NCBI GenBank assembly: GCA_051278195.1
Contig: JBNMQM010000009.1
Location: 25,724-89,723 of the forward strand
Direction: 5' to 3'
Length of the DNA stretch: 64,000 nt
Source of the DNA: JAHRVQ01 sp051278195
GTDB lineage: Bacteria; Pseudomonadota; Gammaproteobacteria; Pseudomonadales; Azotimanducaceae
The position numbers and the translations under genes are program-made. Numbering within the stretch: the stretch's first letter is position 1; each line of letters opens with the position of its first letter. Shown here in pieces: positions 9,012 to 17,894 of this stretch. Under the pieces are notes generated by a model. It saw only the letters and a program-made list of their open reading frames with translations. It was not told the DNA's origin and did not search any database.

Positions 9012-9967
9012 GCAAGCCGATCTCTTGCGGTTGCATATTCATCGCGGAGACGTCCCACCAAATCACCTGCTGAAACAATACCGGTCACCGCGCCAATCCC
9101 TTGGCCACAACCCCAGATATCCTTCCATGCCTTGGCATCGGTGTCACCACCCGAGCCAAAGTTCATCTGTGACGGGTCGCTTTCAGGCAAGTTTGCGGGG
9201 TCGAGACCTGCAGCGGTAATAGACGGTGCCAGGTAGTTACCATGCACCCCAGTGAACAGGTTGGTGTAGACAATGTCACTGGCGGAATAATCCACCAGAG
9301 CTTGCTTGTAGGGCAAGTCGGCATTGGCTTCTTTGGTGGCAATAAACGCCGAGCCAATGTACGCCAGATCTGCGCCCATGGCTTGAGCTGCAAGCACTGC
9401 ATCACCATGGGCGATAGCGCCAGACAACAACACTGGGCCGTCAAACCATGTGCGAATTTCTTGAATCAAAGCGAAAGGTGACAGAGCGCCAGCATGGCCA
9501 CCAGCACCGGCAGCCACAGCTATCAGGCCATCGGCGCCTTTTTCTATGGCTTTCTTAGCAAAGCGGTTGTTAATGATGTCGTGTAGCACGATGCCGCCCC
9601 AGCCATGAACCTGATCATTGATGGCCTTCTGGGCGCCGAGCGACGTAATAACAATTGGGACCTTATATTTTTCACATAGGGCCATGTCCTCGTCTAAGCG
9701 GTTGTTTGAGCGGTGGACGATTTGATTGACGGCAAAAGGTGCCGAAGGTGCGTCAGGATTGGCGGCGTCATACTCGGCCAACTCGGTGGTGATGCGCTGC
9801 AGCCACTCGTCTAGCATTTCAATGGGTCGCGCATTCAATGAAGGAAAAGAGCCTACTATGCCGGCTTTGCACTGGGCAATGACTAGGTCTGGGTTGGAAA
9901 TAATAAACAGCGGCGCTGCTACGACGGGGATACGCAACCGGCCGACCATGATCTCTGGAATTGCCAT
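8996..9967 (-). CDS. Nitronate monooxygenase (2-nitropropane dioxygenase family)
   Basis: An FMN-dependent TIM-barrel enzyme of about 323 aa that oxidises nitronates. Recognisable parts are RIPVVAAPLFIISNPDL at the N-terminus, the flavin-site segment VAAGAGGHAGALSPFALI with the conserved His, and LAYIGSAFIATKEA. I start it at the ATG at 9967 because AGAGG stands 8 nt upstream and the conserved barrel begins at once; longer frames add unconserved sequence. It is transcribed away from a PadR regulator across a palindrome, suggesting control by that regulator. Confidence 0.9.
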   Translation of the reverse strand: MAIPEIMVGRLRIPVVAAPLFIISNPDLVIAQCKAGIVGSFPSLNARPIEMLDEWLQRITTELAEYDAANPDAPSAPFAVNQIVHRSNNRLDEDMALCEKYKVPIVITSLGAQKAINDQVHGWGGIVLHDIINNRFAKKAIEKGADGLIAVAAGAGGHAGALSPFALIQEIRTWFDGPVLLSGAIAHGDAVLAAQAMGADLAYIGSAFIATKEANADLPYKQALVDYSASDIVYTNLFTGVHGNYLAPSITAAGLDPANLPESDPSQMNFGSGGDTDAKAWKDIWGCGQGIGAVTGIVSAGDLVGRLRDEYATARDRLAKAQF

Positions 9968-10031
9968 ATAAACCTCTTTTTGATAAATGCTGAGTGATAA
10001 AGTTGTATGTGGCACGCATTGTTGCACAAGG

Positions 10032-10063
10032 AAATTATTATGCAACTAATTGCATAATAATTT
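10032..10063. promoter_or_regulatory. Perfect 14-bp inverted repeat, probable PadR operator
   Basis: AAATTATTATGCAA and its exact complement are separated by 4 bp (CTAA), in the 158-bp gap between the nitronate monooxygenase gene and the divergent padR-like gene. PadR proteins are dimers that bind palindromes near their own promoter, and the central ATGCAA...TTGCAT suits this. Control of both neighbours is inferred. Confidence 0.7.
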
Positions 10064-10125
10064 TGCGTCTTTTTGTCCTGGACCTGTAGACTGGCAATCT
10101 ACACAGCGCGACTTATTGGAAACTC

Positions 10126-10659
10126 ATGTCATTGCCACACGCAATTTTGACTGCCCTGATCGAGGAAGACCTCACCGGCTATGCCCTTGCTAAGCAGTTT
10201 GATGTGTCCTTAGGTTTTTTCTGGCAGGCGTCACACCAGCAGATCTACCGTGAATTGAAGCGGCTGCACACCCAGGGCCAGATTGCTGTCGAAGAGGTTA
10301 GGCAGATGGGTAAACCAGATAAACGGGTTTATTCGCTGACGGCCGACGGCCGTCGGGCTTTGGAAGACTGGGTGTTGGCACCGACACCAAGGCGTAACAA
10401 TAAAGATGAGCTATTTATTAAGCTATACAACATGGGCACTGTCCCCGTTGGGTCTATGCTCAGCGCCATTGCTGAACGTCGCCAGCAACATGAGCAGCGA
10501 TTAGCCCTATATCGTAAAATTGAGCGTCGCAGCTATGCTAATCCGCCGGATTTGACCGCACATAAAAAAGGCGTCTATCTTGCTTTGCTCGCGGGTATTC
10601 GGCAGGAAGAAACAGCGCTAACCTGGTGTGACGATGCGCTGCGACTTCTTCGGGCCTGA
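10126..10659 (+). CDS. PadR-family transcriptional regulator
   Basis: A 177-aa regulator with an N-terminal winged helix (ILTALIEEDLTGYALAKQF, then QIYRELKRLHTQG and RVYSLTADGRRAL, residues about 1-80) and a C-terminal helical dimerisation domain of the Vir type. PadR proteins usually repress detoxification or efflux genes and respond to phenolics or related compounds. It is divergent from the nitronate monooxygenase gene with a perfect palindrome in the shared upstream region, which makes that gene the likely target. The effector is unknown. Confidence 0.9.
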   Translation: MSLPHAILTALIEEDLTGYALAKQFDVSLGFFWQASHQQIYRELKRLHTQGQIAVEEVRQMGKPDKRVYSLTADGRRALEDWVLAPTPRRNNKDELFIKLYNMGTVPVGSMLSAIAERRQQHEQRLALYRKIERRSYANPPDLTAHKKGVYLALLAGIRQEETALTWCDDALRLLRA

Positions 10660-10769
10660 TCTGCCTGTCGAAACCTCACCTTATGTGGCGCATCGTGCCG
10701 GGTCAGATACGCCCTTTTTGAGCCGATTTGGTGTACAGTACCGCCGAAGATTCATACACGGGCAAACCC

Positions 10770-12200
10770 ATGAAGCGCAGCACCATTTTTCTTTTGATAT
10801 GCCTGTTGGCATCAACTTGGCGGGCCTCAGCCGAGACCGTCACAGTAAACACATCGCAGGGCAGCTTCGATATTCTGCTGCTGGAGGAAGACGCACCGTT
10901 GACGGTCGCCAACTTTCTGACTTATGTCAACAGTGGTGCTTTTGACGGGACCTTTTTCCATCGCAGCATCCCTGATTTCATTTTGCAGGGCGGGGGTTTC
11001 GCGTTCGATCCTCTGACCGGTTCAGCACCGCATATTGCGACCAATGCGCCGGTGATCAACGAGTTCAAAATATCCAACACGCGCGGCACCGTTGCCATGG
11101 CGAAGGTGGGTGACGACCCGAATAGCGCCACGAGTGAATGGTTTGTCAATTTGGTCGATAACGCCGCCAATTTGGATAGTCAAAACGAAGGTTTTACAGT
11201 TTTTGGCACCGTTGATGACGCTGGCATGGTTATTGTTGATGCCATTGCTGCGTTGCCGACATCAGCATTGAATGTTCCTGGGTCTAATGGTGCGTTGACT
11301 AATACGCCGACGGTAGATTTTACGGGCGTAGTTGATGAATCCATTTTCGTCACATTGAATAGCGTAACGAGCAGTAGCACCGTTGTACCTGTTGTTCCCA
11401 TTCCACCTGTTGAGCCCCCTGTAGCGCCAACAGCGCGTCTGGGTAATATCGCCTCGCGGGGGCCAGTACGATTGGATGATGAGGTGATGATCGGTGGTTT
11501 GGTCATCGGTGGCTCGACAACCAAACAGGTTGTTGTGCGTGCACGTGGTCCAAGCATGACTCAAATGGGTGTGCCGAATGTTCTCGCCGACCCGCAGTTG
11601 CAGCTGTTCTCTGGTACATCTTTACTCGCTGAGAATGACAATTGGCAGGATTACAGTTTGGCAGACCAGATACCCGTAAATCTGATGCCGACTGAAAGCC
11701 GCGAGGCGGCCATTCTTATTACGCTTGCGCCAGGGCCTTATACCGCTATCGTCAGCGGCGTCGGCAGGACTCAGGGCGTGGGTATTGTTGAGGTCTTCGA
11801 AGTCGCAGATACAGGCGTAACACGATTGATTAATATCGCGACTCGGGGTTTTGTCGGTACGGGTGACGATGTATTAATCGGTGGCGTGATTATTGGTGGC
11901 ACTGAGACTAAGACCCTGACCTTTCGAGCGCTTGGGCCAAGTATGGAAGCGCTGGGTGTGGCGGGTGCAATTGCTGATCCCGTCTTGGAATTGCTGGATG
12001 TCAATGGGGTGTTGATCGCCACTAATGATAATTGGCAAGATGATGTCAATGTCAGCCAGTTACGTGCTGATTTGCAACCAACGGACACAAGAGAAGCCGT
12101 ACTCACGCGAACGCTGACGCCCGGAAACTATACCGCTATCGTTAGAGGCGTGAATAGCACGGTAGGCGTTGGTATTATTGAGGTGTTTGATCTCGATTAA
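10770..12200 (+). CDS. Secreted cyclophilin-type peptidyl-prolyl isomerase with two C-terminal repeats
   Basis: A signal peptide (residues 1-20, ending RASA) is followed by a cyclophilin domain (about 21-185) with FHRSIPDFILQGGGF, including the catalytic Arg, Phe and Gln. After a Pro/Val linker (VVPVVPIPPVEPPVAP) come two tandem repeats of about 130 residues, each with N-I-A-[ST]-RG, a D-[ED]-V-[ML]-IGG segment, RA-x-GPSM and a DNWQD motif. Similar repeats occur in exported proteins of other environmental bacteria; their role is not known to me. The ATG at 10770 gives a clean signal peptide; upstream in-frame codons do not. A strong terminator follows. Confidence 0.85.
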   Translation: MKRSTIFLLICLLASTWRASAETVTVNTSQGSFDILLLEEDAPLTVANFLTYVNSGAFDGTFFHRSIPDFILQGGGFAFDPLTGSAPHIATNAPVINEFKISNTRGTVAMAKVGDDPNSATSEWFVNLVDNAANLDSQNEGFTVFGTVDDAGMVIVDAIAALPTSALNVPGSNGALTNTPTVDFTGVVDESIFVTLNSVTSSSTVVPVVPIPPVEPPVAPTARLGNIASRGPVRLDDEVMIGGLVIGGSTTKQVVVRARGPSMTQMGVPNVLADPQLQLFSGTSLLAENDNWQDYSLADQIPVNLMPTESREAAILITLAPGPYTAIVSGVGRTQGVGIVEVFEVADTGVTRLINIATRGFVGTGDDVLIGGVIIGGTETKTLTFRALGPSMEALGVAGAIADPVLELLDVNGVLIATNDNWQDDVNVSQLRADLQPTDTREAVLTRTLTPGNYTAIVRGVNSTVGVGIIEVFDLD

Positions 12201-12262
12201 TACGATAGCTGAGGCAACCGCTGAGACGATGGGCACTCGCATTGCTGCTGATTGTAAAAGGT

Positions 12263-12299
12263 CCGACTGAATAGTTTGTTTGGGTTCAGTCGGCTTTTT
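12263..12299 (+). terminator. Intrinsic terminator of the cyclophilin gene
   Basis: CCGACTGAA pairs with TTCAGTCGG over a 13-nt loop and is followed by CTTTTT. It overlaps the last codons of the converging thioesterase gene, and an AAAA tract just before the stem may let it work in both directions. Confidence 0.88.
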
Positions 12300-13122
12300 C
12301 AGGCACGCGTACAATCATTGACTGGCTTGCGGTAGCCAGTAATTGACCTGTTTGGCTCCACATATTAACGCGGCCGTAGCCAAACCCGTTGCCGATAAAT
12401 TCGATACGATTATCACACAAAATCCACTCGCTAGGCCCCAGGTTCGCAAAGCGAATCGTATTGTCGAGACTGGTACAAGAGGTGACATGCCCCAAGGCGT
12501 TGCCTAGCGCAGAGGGCATGTAGTCGGCAATAATCGCGAGTGCGCCAGCATCATGATGCACCTCTGGCATGCGCGCCCAAAGCATACTGCGATCGTCGCC
12601 GCTGGGCGTGCCCGTTCCTGAGAAGCCGAACATGCCGCGGGCAACCCGCACATCTACATGCTGGTGCAGTGAGTCTACGTTGTGGGTGCTTCCCACGGGC
12701 TCGCAGTCATCGGGTGCCGGTGCATCAGGCATAGTTTGCCACAGCCCTTGAGCAACGTTGGGACGTTCACCGCACGCCCCCAGAATAGTGATGATTTCCT
12801 TATCGCCCAAATGTCCGACTACGCGCCCCTGAGTTACATTGCGGCCGATGCTCGGCAGTAATACTTCAAGGTCCAGCACGGCGGGCTGTTGGGTAATAGA
12901 CAGATACTGCCCAGTGGCCCAAATGATGGGTTTTCCCGTCGCCTGTTGCAGGGCCACAACGCCAGCCGCCAGGCCTACGCCACCAAACAGTGAGCCGCGC
13001 CCACCGGTAGTTTTTGCAACGACGGGTAGTCGCCATTGGTGGGTGTCAACCGGGTGGCTCATCTCGAGAAATTCAGCGCTGGAAATTTTGCCCGCAGGGG
13101 CGTTGTTTGATTGGCTCGACAT
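12286..13122 (-). CDS. Acyl-CoA thioesterase family protein (double hot-dog type)
   Basis: A protein of about 278 aa with the layout of TesB-like thioesterases: an N-terminal hot-dog half with GRGSLFGGVGLAAGVVALQ and ATGQYLSITQ, and a C-terminal half with LGHVTSCTSLDNTIRFA, EWILCDNR and FGYGRVNMW. The SLDNT-IRF segment and the following W-I-L-C-D fit the second half of the family. Substrate is unknown. I prefer the start giving MSSQSNN (13122); an ATG 21 bp upstream is equally open and neither has a strong ribosome site. It is divergent from an APH-type kinase gene, and both may act on acyl-CoA metabolism. Confidence 0.8.
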   Translation of the reverse strand: MSSQSNNAPAGKISSAEFLEMSHPVDTHQWRLPVVAKTTGGRGSLFGGVGLAAGVVALQQATGKPIIWATGQYLSITQQPAVLDLEVLLPSIGRNVTQGRVVGHLGDKEIITILGACGERPNVAQGLWQTMPDAPAPDDCEPVGSTHNVDSLHQHVDVRVARGMFGFSGTGTPSGDDRSMLWARMPEVHHDAGALAIIADYMPSALGNALGHVTSCTSLDNTIRFANLGPSEWILCDNRIEFIGNGFGYGRVNMWSQTGQLLATASQSMIVRVPEKAD

Positions 13123-13276
13123 AAGGTATATCCAAATTGGCATAAGTTTTAACGGAGCGTATTGTATCGTAAGGCGGCCATCGACAAAAAATTATCAATC
13201 ACCCCTGCATGCCACGCTTGCATGCCAGCGCAGCTTGGTTCATCTTGGTGCCTCCCTCATGTGAAAGACGAAGACC

Positions 13277-14359
13277 ATGACTGAGATAAAAGCCGAGACC
13301 CCGAATGACAGCCACGAAGGCTATGATATTCCCGCCGTGGAAGCGTGGCTTGCAGAGCATATCCCGGCGTTACAACCGCCTTTGCGTTGGTCTCGGCTGC
13401 CAGGGGGGCACTCCAACTTAACCTACTTAATTCAGGCTAAAGACGGCACTGAGGCGGTTATTCGGCGACCGCCGCTCGGCGAATTGTTGCCAAAAGCCCA
13501 CGATATGTCGCGTGAATGGGCACTGATTTCCGCGCTGGGACCGACAACGGTGCCAGTACCCGCCGCGATGGGATTTTGTGAATCGCCGGATGTCACGGGT
13601 GCTTGGTTCTATGTGATGGGCGTGGTGAACGGTCGCCCCCTGTATACTGCCGACGACACTGTCGCGTGGGTGCCTGCGGCTAATCGTGAGGTGCTGGCGC
13701 ACTCGTTTATCGATGTGCTGGCTGATTTGCATTCGCTTGACCCTGACGAACTGGGCCTTGGCGAGTTGGGCAAGAAAGAAAATTACGTCGGTCGTCAGTT
13801 GAAAACTTGGTACCGATCTTGGACCGCCTCAGCAGGCCCAGCGGACTATGACGATCCGCGGGCTCACGAACTACAGCGTTATTTTCTGGACAATATGCCC
13901 GATCAAGGGCCGGCCAGAGTAGTGCATGGTGACTATGGATTGCATAACTGTTTGATCGGTGCTGACGGTGCCATTGCTGCCGTTGTTGACTGGGAAATTT
14001 CGACGTTGGGCGATCCGTTAGCTGATCTTGCCTATGCCCTGAACCAGTGGAGCGAGCCCGGTGACCCCGTGCTAGCAGGCCCGGGCGGTCCAACCTCGGT
14101 GCCAGGATTTCCTGATCGAGCTTATCTTGCGGATCGATATGCAGCCAGAACAGGTCGCGATCTGACGCTGCTCGACTTTTATGTGGGCTTTAATCGATGG
14201 AAAACCGCCGCTATTGTTCATGGTGTTTATGCCCGTTACATGGAGGGCAAGAAGAGCACTGACGGGGTTGATATCGAGACGTTACGGCAGCGTATTGGCT
14301 TGGCCCTTGATCAAGCTGAGCAGGCTATCGCGCGGTTGGAAAAACAGTTAGGCCGTTAG
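13277..14359 (+). CDS. Phosphotransferase of the APH / ACAD10-like kinase family
   Basis: A 360-aa protein kinase-like fold enzyme. The nucleotide-binding loop region reads LPGGHSNLTYL, the catalytic loop VVHGDYGLHNCLIG, and the metal-binding segment AVVDWEISTLGDPLADLAY. This branch is close to the kinase domain of ACAD10/ACAD11, which phosphorylates 4-hydroxyacyl-CoA for beta-oxidation, and not to drug-resistance kinases. The thioesterase on the other strand fits acyl-CoA metabolism. Two direct TGCATGCCA copies (13206-13214 and 13219-13227) lie upstream and could be regulatory. Confidence 0.85.
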   Translation: MTEIKAETPNDSHEGYDIPAVEAWLAEHIPALQPPLRWSRLPGGHSNLTYLIQAKDGTEAVIRRPPLGELLPKAHDMSREWALISALGPTTVPVPAAMGFCESPDVTGAWFYVMGVVNGRPLYTADDTVAWVPAANREVLAHSFIDVLADLHSLDPDELGLGELGKKENYVGRQLKTWYRSWTASAGPADYDDPRAHELQRYFLDNMPDQGPARVVHGDYGLHNCLIGADGAIAAVVDWEISTLGDPLADLAYALNQWSEPGDPVLAGPGGPTSVPGFPDRAYLADRYAARTGRDLTLLDFYVGFNRWKTAAIVHGVYARYMEGKKSTDGVDIETLRQRIGLALDQAEQAIARLEKQLGR

Positions 14360-14433
14360 TTCTGCATGCTGCAAGCGGCCATCAACGACGGCGGTAATGA
14401 CCGTTGTTCGCGTCGTTTTCTTTTTATCCCACG

Positions 14434-14461
14434 AAAGCCTCTTGTCGTCCCGTGAGGCTTT
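14434..14461 (+). terminator. Hairpin after the APH-type kinase gene
   Basis: AAAGCCTC pairs with GAGGCTTT over a 12-nt loop, about 75 bp after the stop codon. The T-run is short (TTTCT), so it is a weaker terminator candidate. Confidence 0.5.
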
Positions 14462-14561
14462 CTATTGTCTGCGCCAGTGATAGCATGGCTCGCATATTCG
14501 TGGTGTTGATAAGACGCTACTGCGACCAACCACAAGTGGTCGTGTAGCCGCTGAAAGTTTT

Positions 14562-14623
14562 GTGAGCCCGTGTTATGCGTGACACAGCAATAGCCGTGTT
14601 GCTATGACACGAGCTCACTTTTT
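14562..14623. terminator. Large nested hairpin with T-run
   Basis: GTGAGC...CGTGT pairs with ACACG...GCTCAC, interrupted by single mismatches, around an inner stem AGCAA/TTGCT, and TTTTT follows immediately. It lies between converging genes and reads as a plus-strand terminator. Confidence 0.65.
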
Positions 14624-14700
14624 ATTGCAGATGATAAGGCAGTTGTTAGCACGTTGTTCATTAATCGCTGCCGGCGAACCGAGGATGCCGGTTTGGTCAA

Positions 14701-15747
14701 TTAGGGGCTCTCAATGTCGACAAAAGATCCTTGTTGAATGGATTGCTGGGCAGCGATCCCGATGGCGACAGACCAATAGCCATCTCGGGTAGTAATAGCG
14801 GCAGGCCGTTTGTCGTTAATTGCATTGATAAATTCAAGCTGTTCAAGATAGCTGGCACCATGGTGAAAGCCTGCATATTTGACGCGCGGGTCGGTCTCCA
14901 CCGTATGGCGCTCTATAGGCCGCTTGTCGCGCCATGACAGCGTCAACTGATTGTCGGGAATATGTACTTCAAGTTTCGCCTTAGAACCGGTGGCAACCAA
15001 TTCCTGTTCGTTAAGACTGCCCTCGGCAAACATGCAGAGGTCTAGGCAGGCGCGAGCGCCATTTTCGTATTCAATGATGACAAAAGCATTGTCGAGAATA
15101 TCTGGCGTGCGACCTGCATAATTCTCATTCATGTGATTCACATCTTGACCACCGGATGCCATCACACGTAACGGTTTTGCACCGATCGCGAGGTTCATTA
15201 GATCGAAGAAATGGCAGCATTTTTCGACCAGCGTGCCGCCGGTAAATTCATTAAAACGATTCCAATGGGCCACTTTTTCGAGAAACGGAAAGCGATGCTC
15301 GCGGATAAACAGCATCTTCAGGTCGCCGACCAAGGGCAGACGCGCCAAAAATTGTTGTGTCGCGGCCATGTAGCGATATTCTAGCGCTACCCAGGTGAGT
15401 GCGGCGCGCTGTTCGCTTAATGCCACCAGTTCACGCGCGTCAGTCAGACTCGTGCACATAGGTTTTTCGAGTAGCACATGGATATCTGTCTTCATCAAAT
15501 CACGCATCACATCAATATGCGTATAGTTCGGCGAAGCGATAATCACCGCGTCAGGTTTCTCATCGAGTAATTGTTGGTGGTCAGCATAAACCGCGGGGGC
15601 AAAGATTTCGCCGCAGGCCTTGCGTGCCCAGTTTCTTGACGTCGGATCTGGGTCAGAAACTGCAATCAACTCAACATTTGGAATATGTGCCAGGTTGCGG
15701 ATGTGCTCGCAGCCCATCATGCCTGTGCCGATTACACCAAATTTCAT
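14701..15747 (-). CDS. Gfo/Idh/MocA-family NAD(P)-dependent oxidoreductase
   Basis: A 348-aa sugar or inositol dehydrogenase-type enzyme. It opens with the Rossmann motif KFGVIGTGMMGCEHI, then AVSDPDP for cofactor recognition, the hallmark HVLLEKPMCTSL carrying the catalytic lysine, and a C-terminal domain with GGTLVEKCCHFFDLMN, where the conserved His pair is expected. AAGGATG stands just before the ATG. No sugar transporter or pathway gene is adjacent, so the substrate cannot be inferred. Confidence 0.9.
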   Translation of the reverse strand: MKFGVIGTGMMGCEHIRNLAHIPNVELIAVSDPDPTSRNWARKACGEIFAPAVYADHQQLLDEKPDAVIIASPNYTHIDVMRDLMKTDIHVLLEKPMCTSLTDARELVALSEQRAALTWVALEYRYMAATQQFLARLPLVGDLKMLFIREHRFPFLEKVAHWNRFNEFTGGTLVEKCCHFFDLMNLAIGAKPLRVMASGGQDVNHMNENYAGRTPDILDNAFVIIEYENGARACLDLCMFAEGSLNEQELVATGSKAKLEVHIPDNQLTLSWRDKRPIERHTVETDPRVKYAGFHHGASYLEQLEFINAINDKRPAAITTRDGYWSVAIGIAAQQSIQQGSFVDIESP

Positions 15748-15891
15748 TGGGACATCCTTTTTTGTGCTGGCTTTGTTAGAGGCTGTAAACTGCTTTGAGC
15801 CGCGTCAGTAATTTGCTTGAACTGTTGTGGTCTTCGCGATGTCGCTTCGATATCTTCTGCTTTGCTGCTATTGAATATACGCTAATGTTGA

Positions 15892-16374
15892 TTAGCGAGG
15901 TTGCAGCTTAAAGAGATAGGTTTCGTCGACATTCTCGTTTCGCGGTCGATTGCCATATTTAGCCTCCCAGGCTTTTGCAAATAGCGCAAACAACGCGTCA
16001 TCTGTTATCCGCGTAGCGTGTAGTTCGTAAATGAGACCCTCTGCGCGTAGTCGTACATCTGCGTTCTGCTCGATATTCTTAACCCAGTTTGTATGATTGT
16101 CGCCGGCAAATATGAAAAGATCGCCATTGATTTCTACCGTCCACAGGTTGACAGAGTAGGGCTCGTCGACCGTTGTTTCTAGTTGGATAACTTCGGTCGT
16201 CGCGACTTGGGTCCACGCTGTGGGCGTGGCGGTAACAATACCTTCCAAGGCACCCGATGACAGAGGTATGTATTCTGAACAGGCGCTAATAAATACGGTG
16301 GTGATCAGTGCCAGTATTGCTAAAACGCGAGCACTCAGGTGCATAGGGACTATGCCGAAGTTTTTATTTTTCAT
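15892..16374 (-). CDS. Small lipoprotein with a split-barrel (PNPOx-like) fold
   Basis: A 160-aa protein with a lipoprotein signal: a hydrophobic stretch ending TTVFISACS, the Cys near residue 32 being the lipidation site. The mature part contains VNLWTVEINGDLFIFAG and HTNWVKNIEQNADVRLR, the pattern of flavin- or F420-binding split-barrel proteins. The GDxxxxW-V-x-N-I block is typical, but cofactor binding is not certain. It is probably anchored to a membrane facing the periplasm. No partner gene is evident. Confidence 0.65.
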   Translation of the reverse strand: MKNKNFGIVPMHLSARVLAILALITTVFISACSEYIPLSSGALEGIVTATPTAWTQVATTEVIQLETTVDEPYSVNLWTVEINGDLFIFAGDNHTNWVKNIEQNADVRLRAEGLIYELHATRITDDALFALFAKAWEAKYGNRPRNENVDETYLFKLQPR

Positions 16375-16686
16375 AGGAAAAATCCATCGATGGGTATGCG
16401 GGCGTCCTAGGGTTGCCAGGTTGGTCGAAAAATATCAGCGCTAGGTAAAGACCTTAATATACCAAAAAACATGTTGGAAGTTGTGGGGATCTTACACCGT
16501 GCCTCGACGAGTCGGCGCCGAGAATAGAGTTCGTTGTAAAGAACTTGCGCGATATAGTTTCGTTCTGTCGCCTATCAATCAGTTCTGTTCCTTGGCGAAA
16601 TAAATCTGTCACCTTTAGCCCAACCAGTAGTACATTGTCCGCAATAGATCTTACAGCTCGACCTGACAACGCATGAGGCGCTCATT
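16375..16686. other. Gene-free stretch
   Basis: This 312-bp gap lies between the divergent lipoprotein and PhyH genes. I see no credible coding sequence or strong hairpin, and it presumably carries both promoters. Confidence 0.5.
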
Positions 16687-17604
16687 ATGTCGGCAAGCAA
16701 ATATAAGATGACCACCGCACAGATGGCGCATTTCGTCGCAGAAGGCTACCTTAGGTTCGATGCATTGATACCCGATGAGATCAATCAGCGCATCATTGAA
16801 GAGCTGGCGCGCGTTGAGACCAACAAAATCAAGCAGGTAATTGGTCAACCTGTAGACGCCGGCGGGCCAGTGCTGCCAGCAAGCCTCACCCGACTCTCAC
16901 AATGCTATCCAGCCGACTCATTGCTCGGCCAGCTACTAAATTTGCCACAGGTACTGGGCATTATCGAGTCACTAGTAGGCCCCGACCCGCTCTTCGACCA
17001 TGACTTTGTGCATCGTCTTGCAGCCGGTAGCGGCCATCGTCAGCACCTGCATGTGGATGCCGTAATCGACAGCGCTGATCCGACGTTCGATATTCAGCTT
17101 TTCTATTTTCCGCAAGCTGTCGCAGCGGGTGCAGGAGGCACCCGCTTTGTTCCAGGCACCCACCTGCGGCGTATTCGCGCTGAAGGGGTTAGTCGCTATC
17201 AGCACCTTTTGGGAGAACAGCAATACAGCGGTGAGGCGGGCACCTTGATGGTTTTTCATCACGGCCTCTGGCATGCGGGACAGCCCAATCCGAGTGAGGT
17301 TGATCGCTGGATGTATAAAATCCGACTCAATCCAAGAGTATCCCAAGTCAAACGCTGGCATATGGAGGATTTCGATAATATGCACAATGACCCAAGTGAC
17401 CACACTTTCGCCACAATGCGGCATGACAGCGTGGCCCAAATCTTGCGCACCATGCAACCCTGGCAAAAAGGCCACGAGGGCCGCTACGAGCAGATGCAAC
17501 GCGCGCGACTATGGCGCTACCTAAGCGCCGACCCGAAATTTGATGTTGATTTCTATTACACCCGCATTGAACAACGTGATCGTTTGGCGCGAGGTTTAAC
17601 GTAA
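16687..17604 (+). CDS. Phytanoyl-CoA dioxygenase (PhyH) family protein
   Basis: A 305-aa Fe(II)/2-oxoglutarate-dependent oxygenase. The iron-binding facial triad is visible as His122 and Asp124 (HLHVDAV) and distal His196 (HHGLWHAGQPNPS), with a downstream arginine (RWMYKIRLNP) placed to bind 2-oxoglutarate. It starts with the usual MTTAQMAHFVAEGYLRF helix. PhyH enzymes hydroxylate small molecules, lipids or natural products, and the substrate is not predictable here. The next gene starts within its stop codon, so a coupled partner is likely. Confidence 0.88.
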   Translation: MSASKYKMTTAQMAHFVAEGYLRFDALIPDEINQRIIEELARVETNKIKQVIGQPVDAGGPVLPASLTRLSQCYPADSLLGQLLNLPQVLGIIESLVGPDPLFDHDFVHRLAAGSGHRQHLHVDAVIDSADPTFDIQLFYFPQAVAAGAGGTRFVPGTHLRRIRAEGVSRYQHLLGEQQYSGEAGTLMVFHHGLWHAGQPNPSEVDRWMYKIRLNPRVSQVKRWHMEDFDNMHNDPSDHTFATMRHDSVAQILRTMQPWQKGHEGRYEQMQRARLWRYLSADPKFDVDFYYTRIEQRDRLARGLT

Positions 17605-17894
17605 TGGTGGCACGACAACAGGTTCTGTACCTTTGGCTTGCCGAAGGTGCGCTGGATACAGAGACGGTGGCGTGGGCTTTCCACGACGGCAGCGACGGTA
17701 AGGGCCCACAAGTGCCAGAGCGTGAGCCTCCCTACCACTCGGGTTTGGCGGCGTTGGAACAGGGTTGGTTCTTGATTCAGTCGCCCGCGCCCTTCATGCT
17801 TCAACCTGGTGCTGAACATGAGGTGTCTTACTTGGCGAACGAATTCGTTTTCGCACGGCGCGTTGAATTCCAAGAAGACATTGCGGCAGACTAA
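17604..17894 (+). CDS. Hypothetical protein coupled to the PhyH gene
   Basis: A 96-aa soluble protein that I do not recognise. Its ATG overlaps the PhyH stop codon by one base (TAATG), which supports expression from the same mRNA. It has several aromatics and acidic residues, a segment EHEVSYLANEFVFARRVEF that looks like paired beta strands, and no signal peptide or metal motif. Its role presumably relates to the dioxygenase, but nothing in the sequence shows how. Confidence 0.6.
   Translation: MVARQQVLYLWLAEGALDTETVAWAFHDGSDGKGPQVPEREPPYHSGLAALEQGWFLIQSPAPFMLQPGAEHEVSYLANEFVFARRVEFQEDIAAD

Larger units (their letters stand above)
14360..14700. other. Gene-free stretch with two hairpins
   Basis: I see no coding sequence here. 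The stretch holds two hairpins, listed separately, between the ends of two converging genes. Confidence 0.7.

Noticed and set aside
13206..13227. Two direct TGCATGCCA copies as an operator
   Set aside because: Suggestive spacing but no regulator nearby and no third copy; kept only as a remark.
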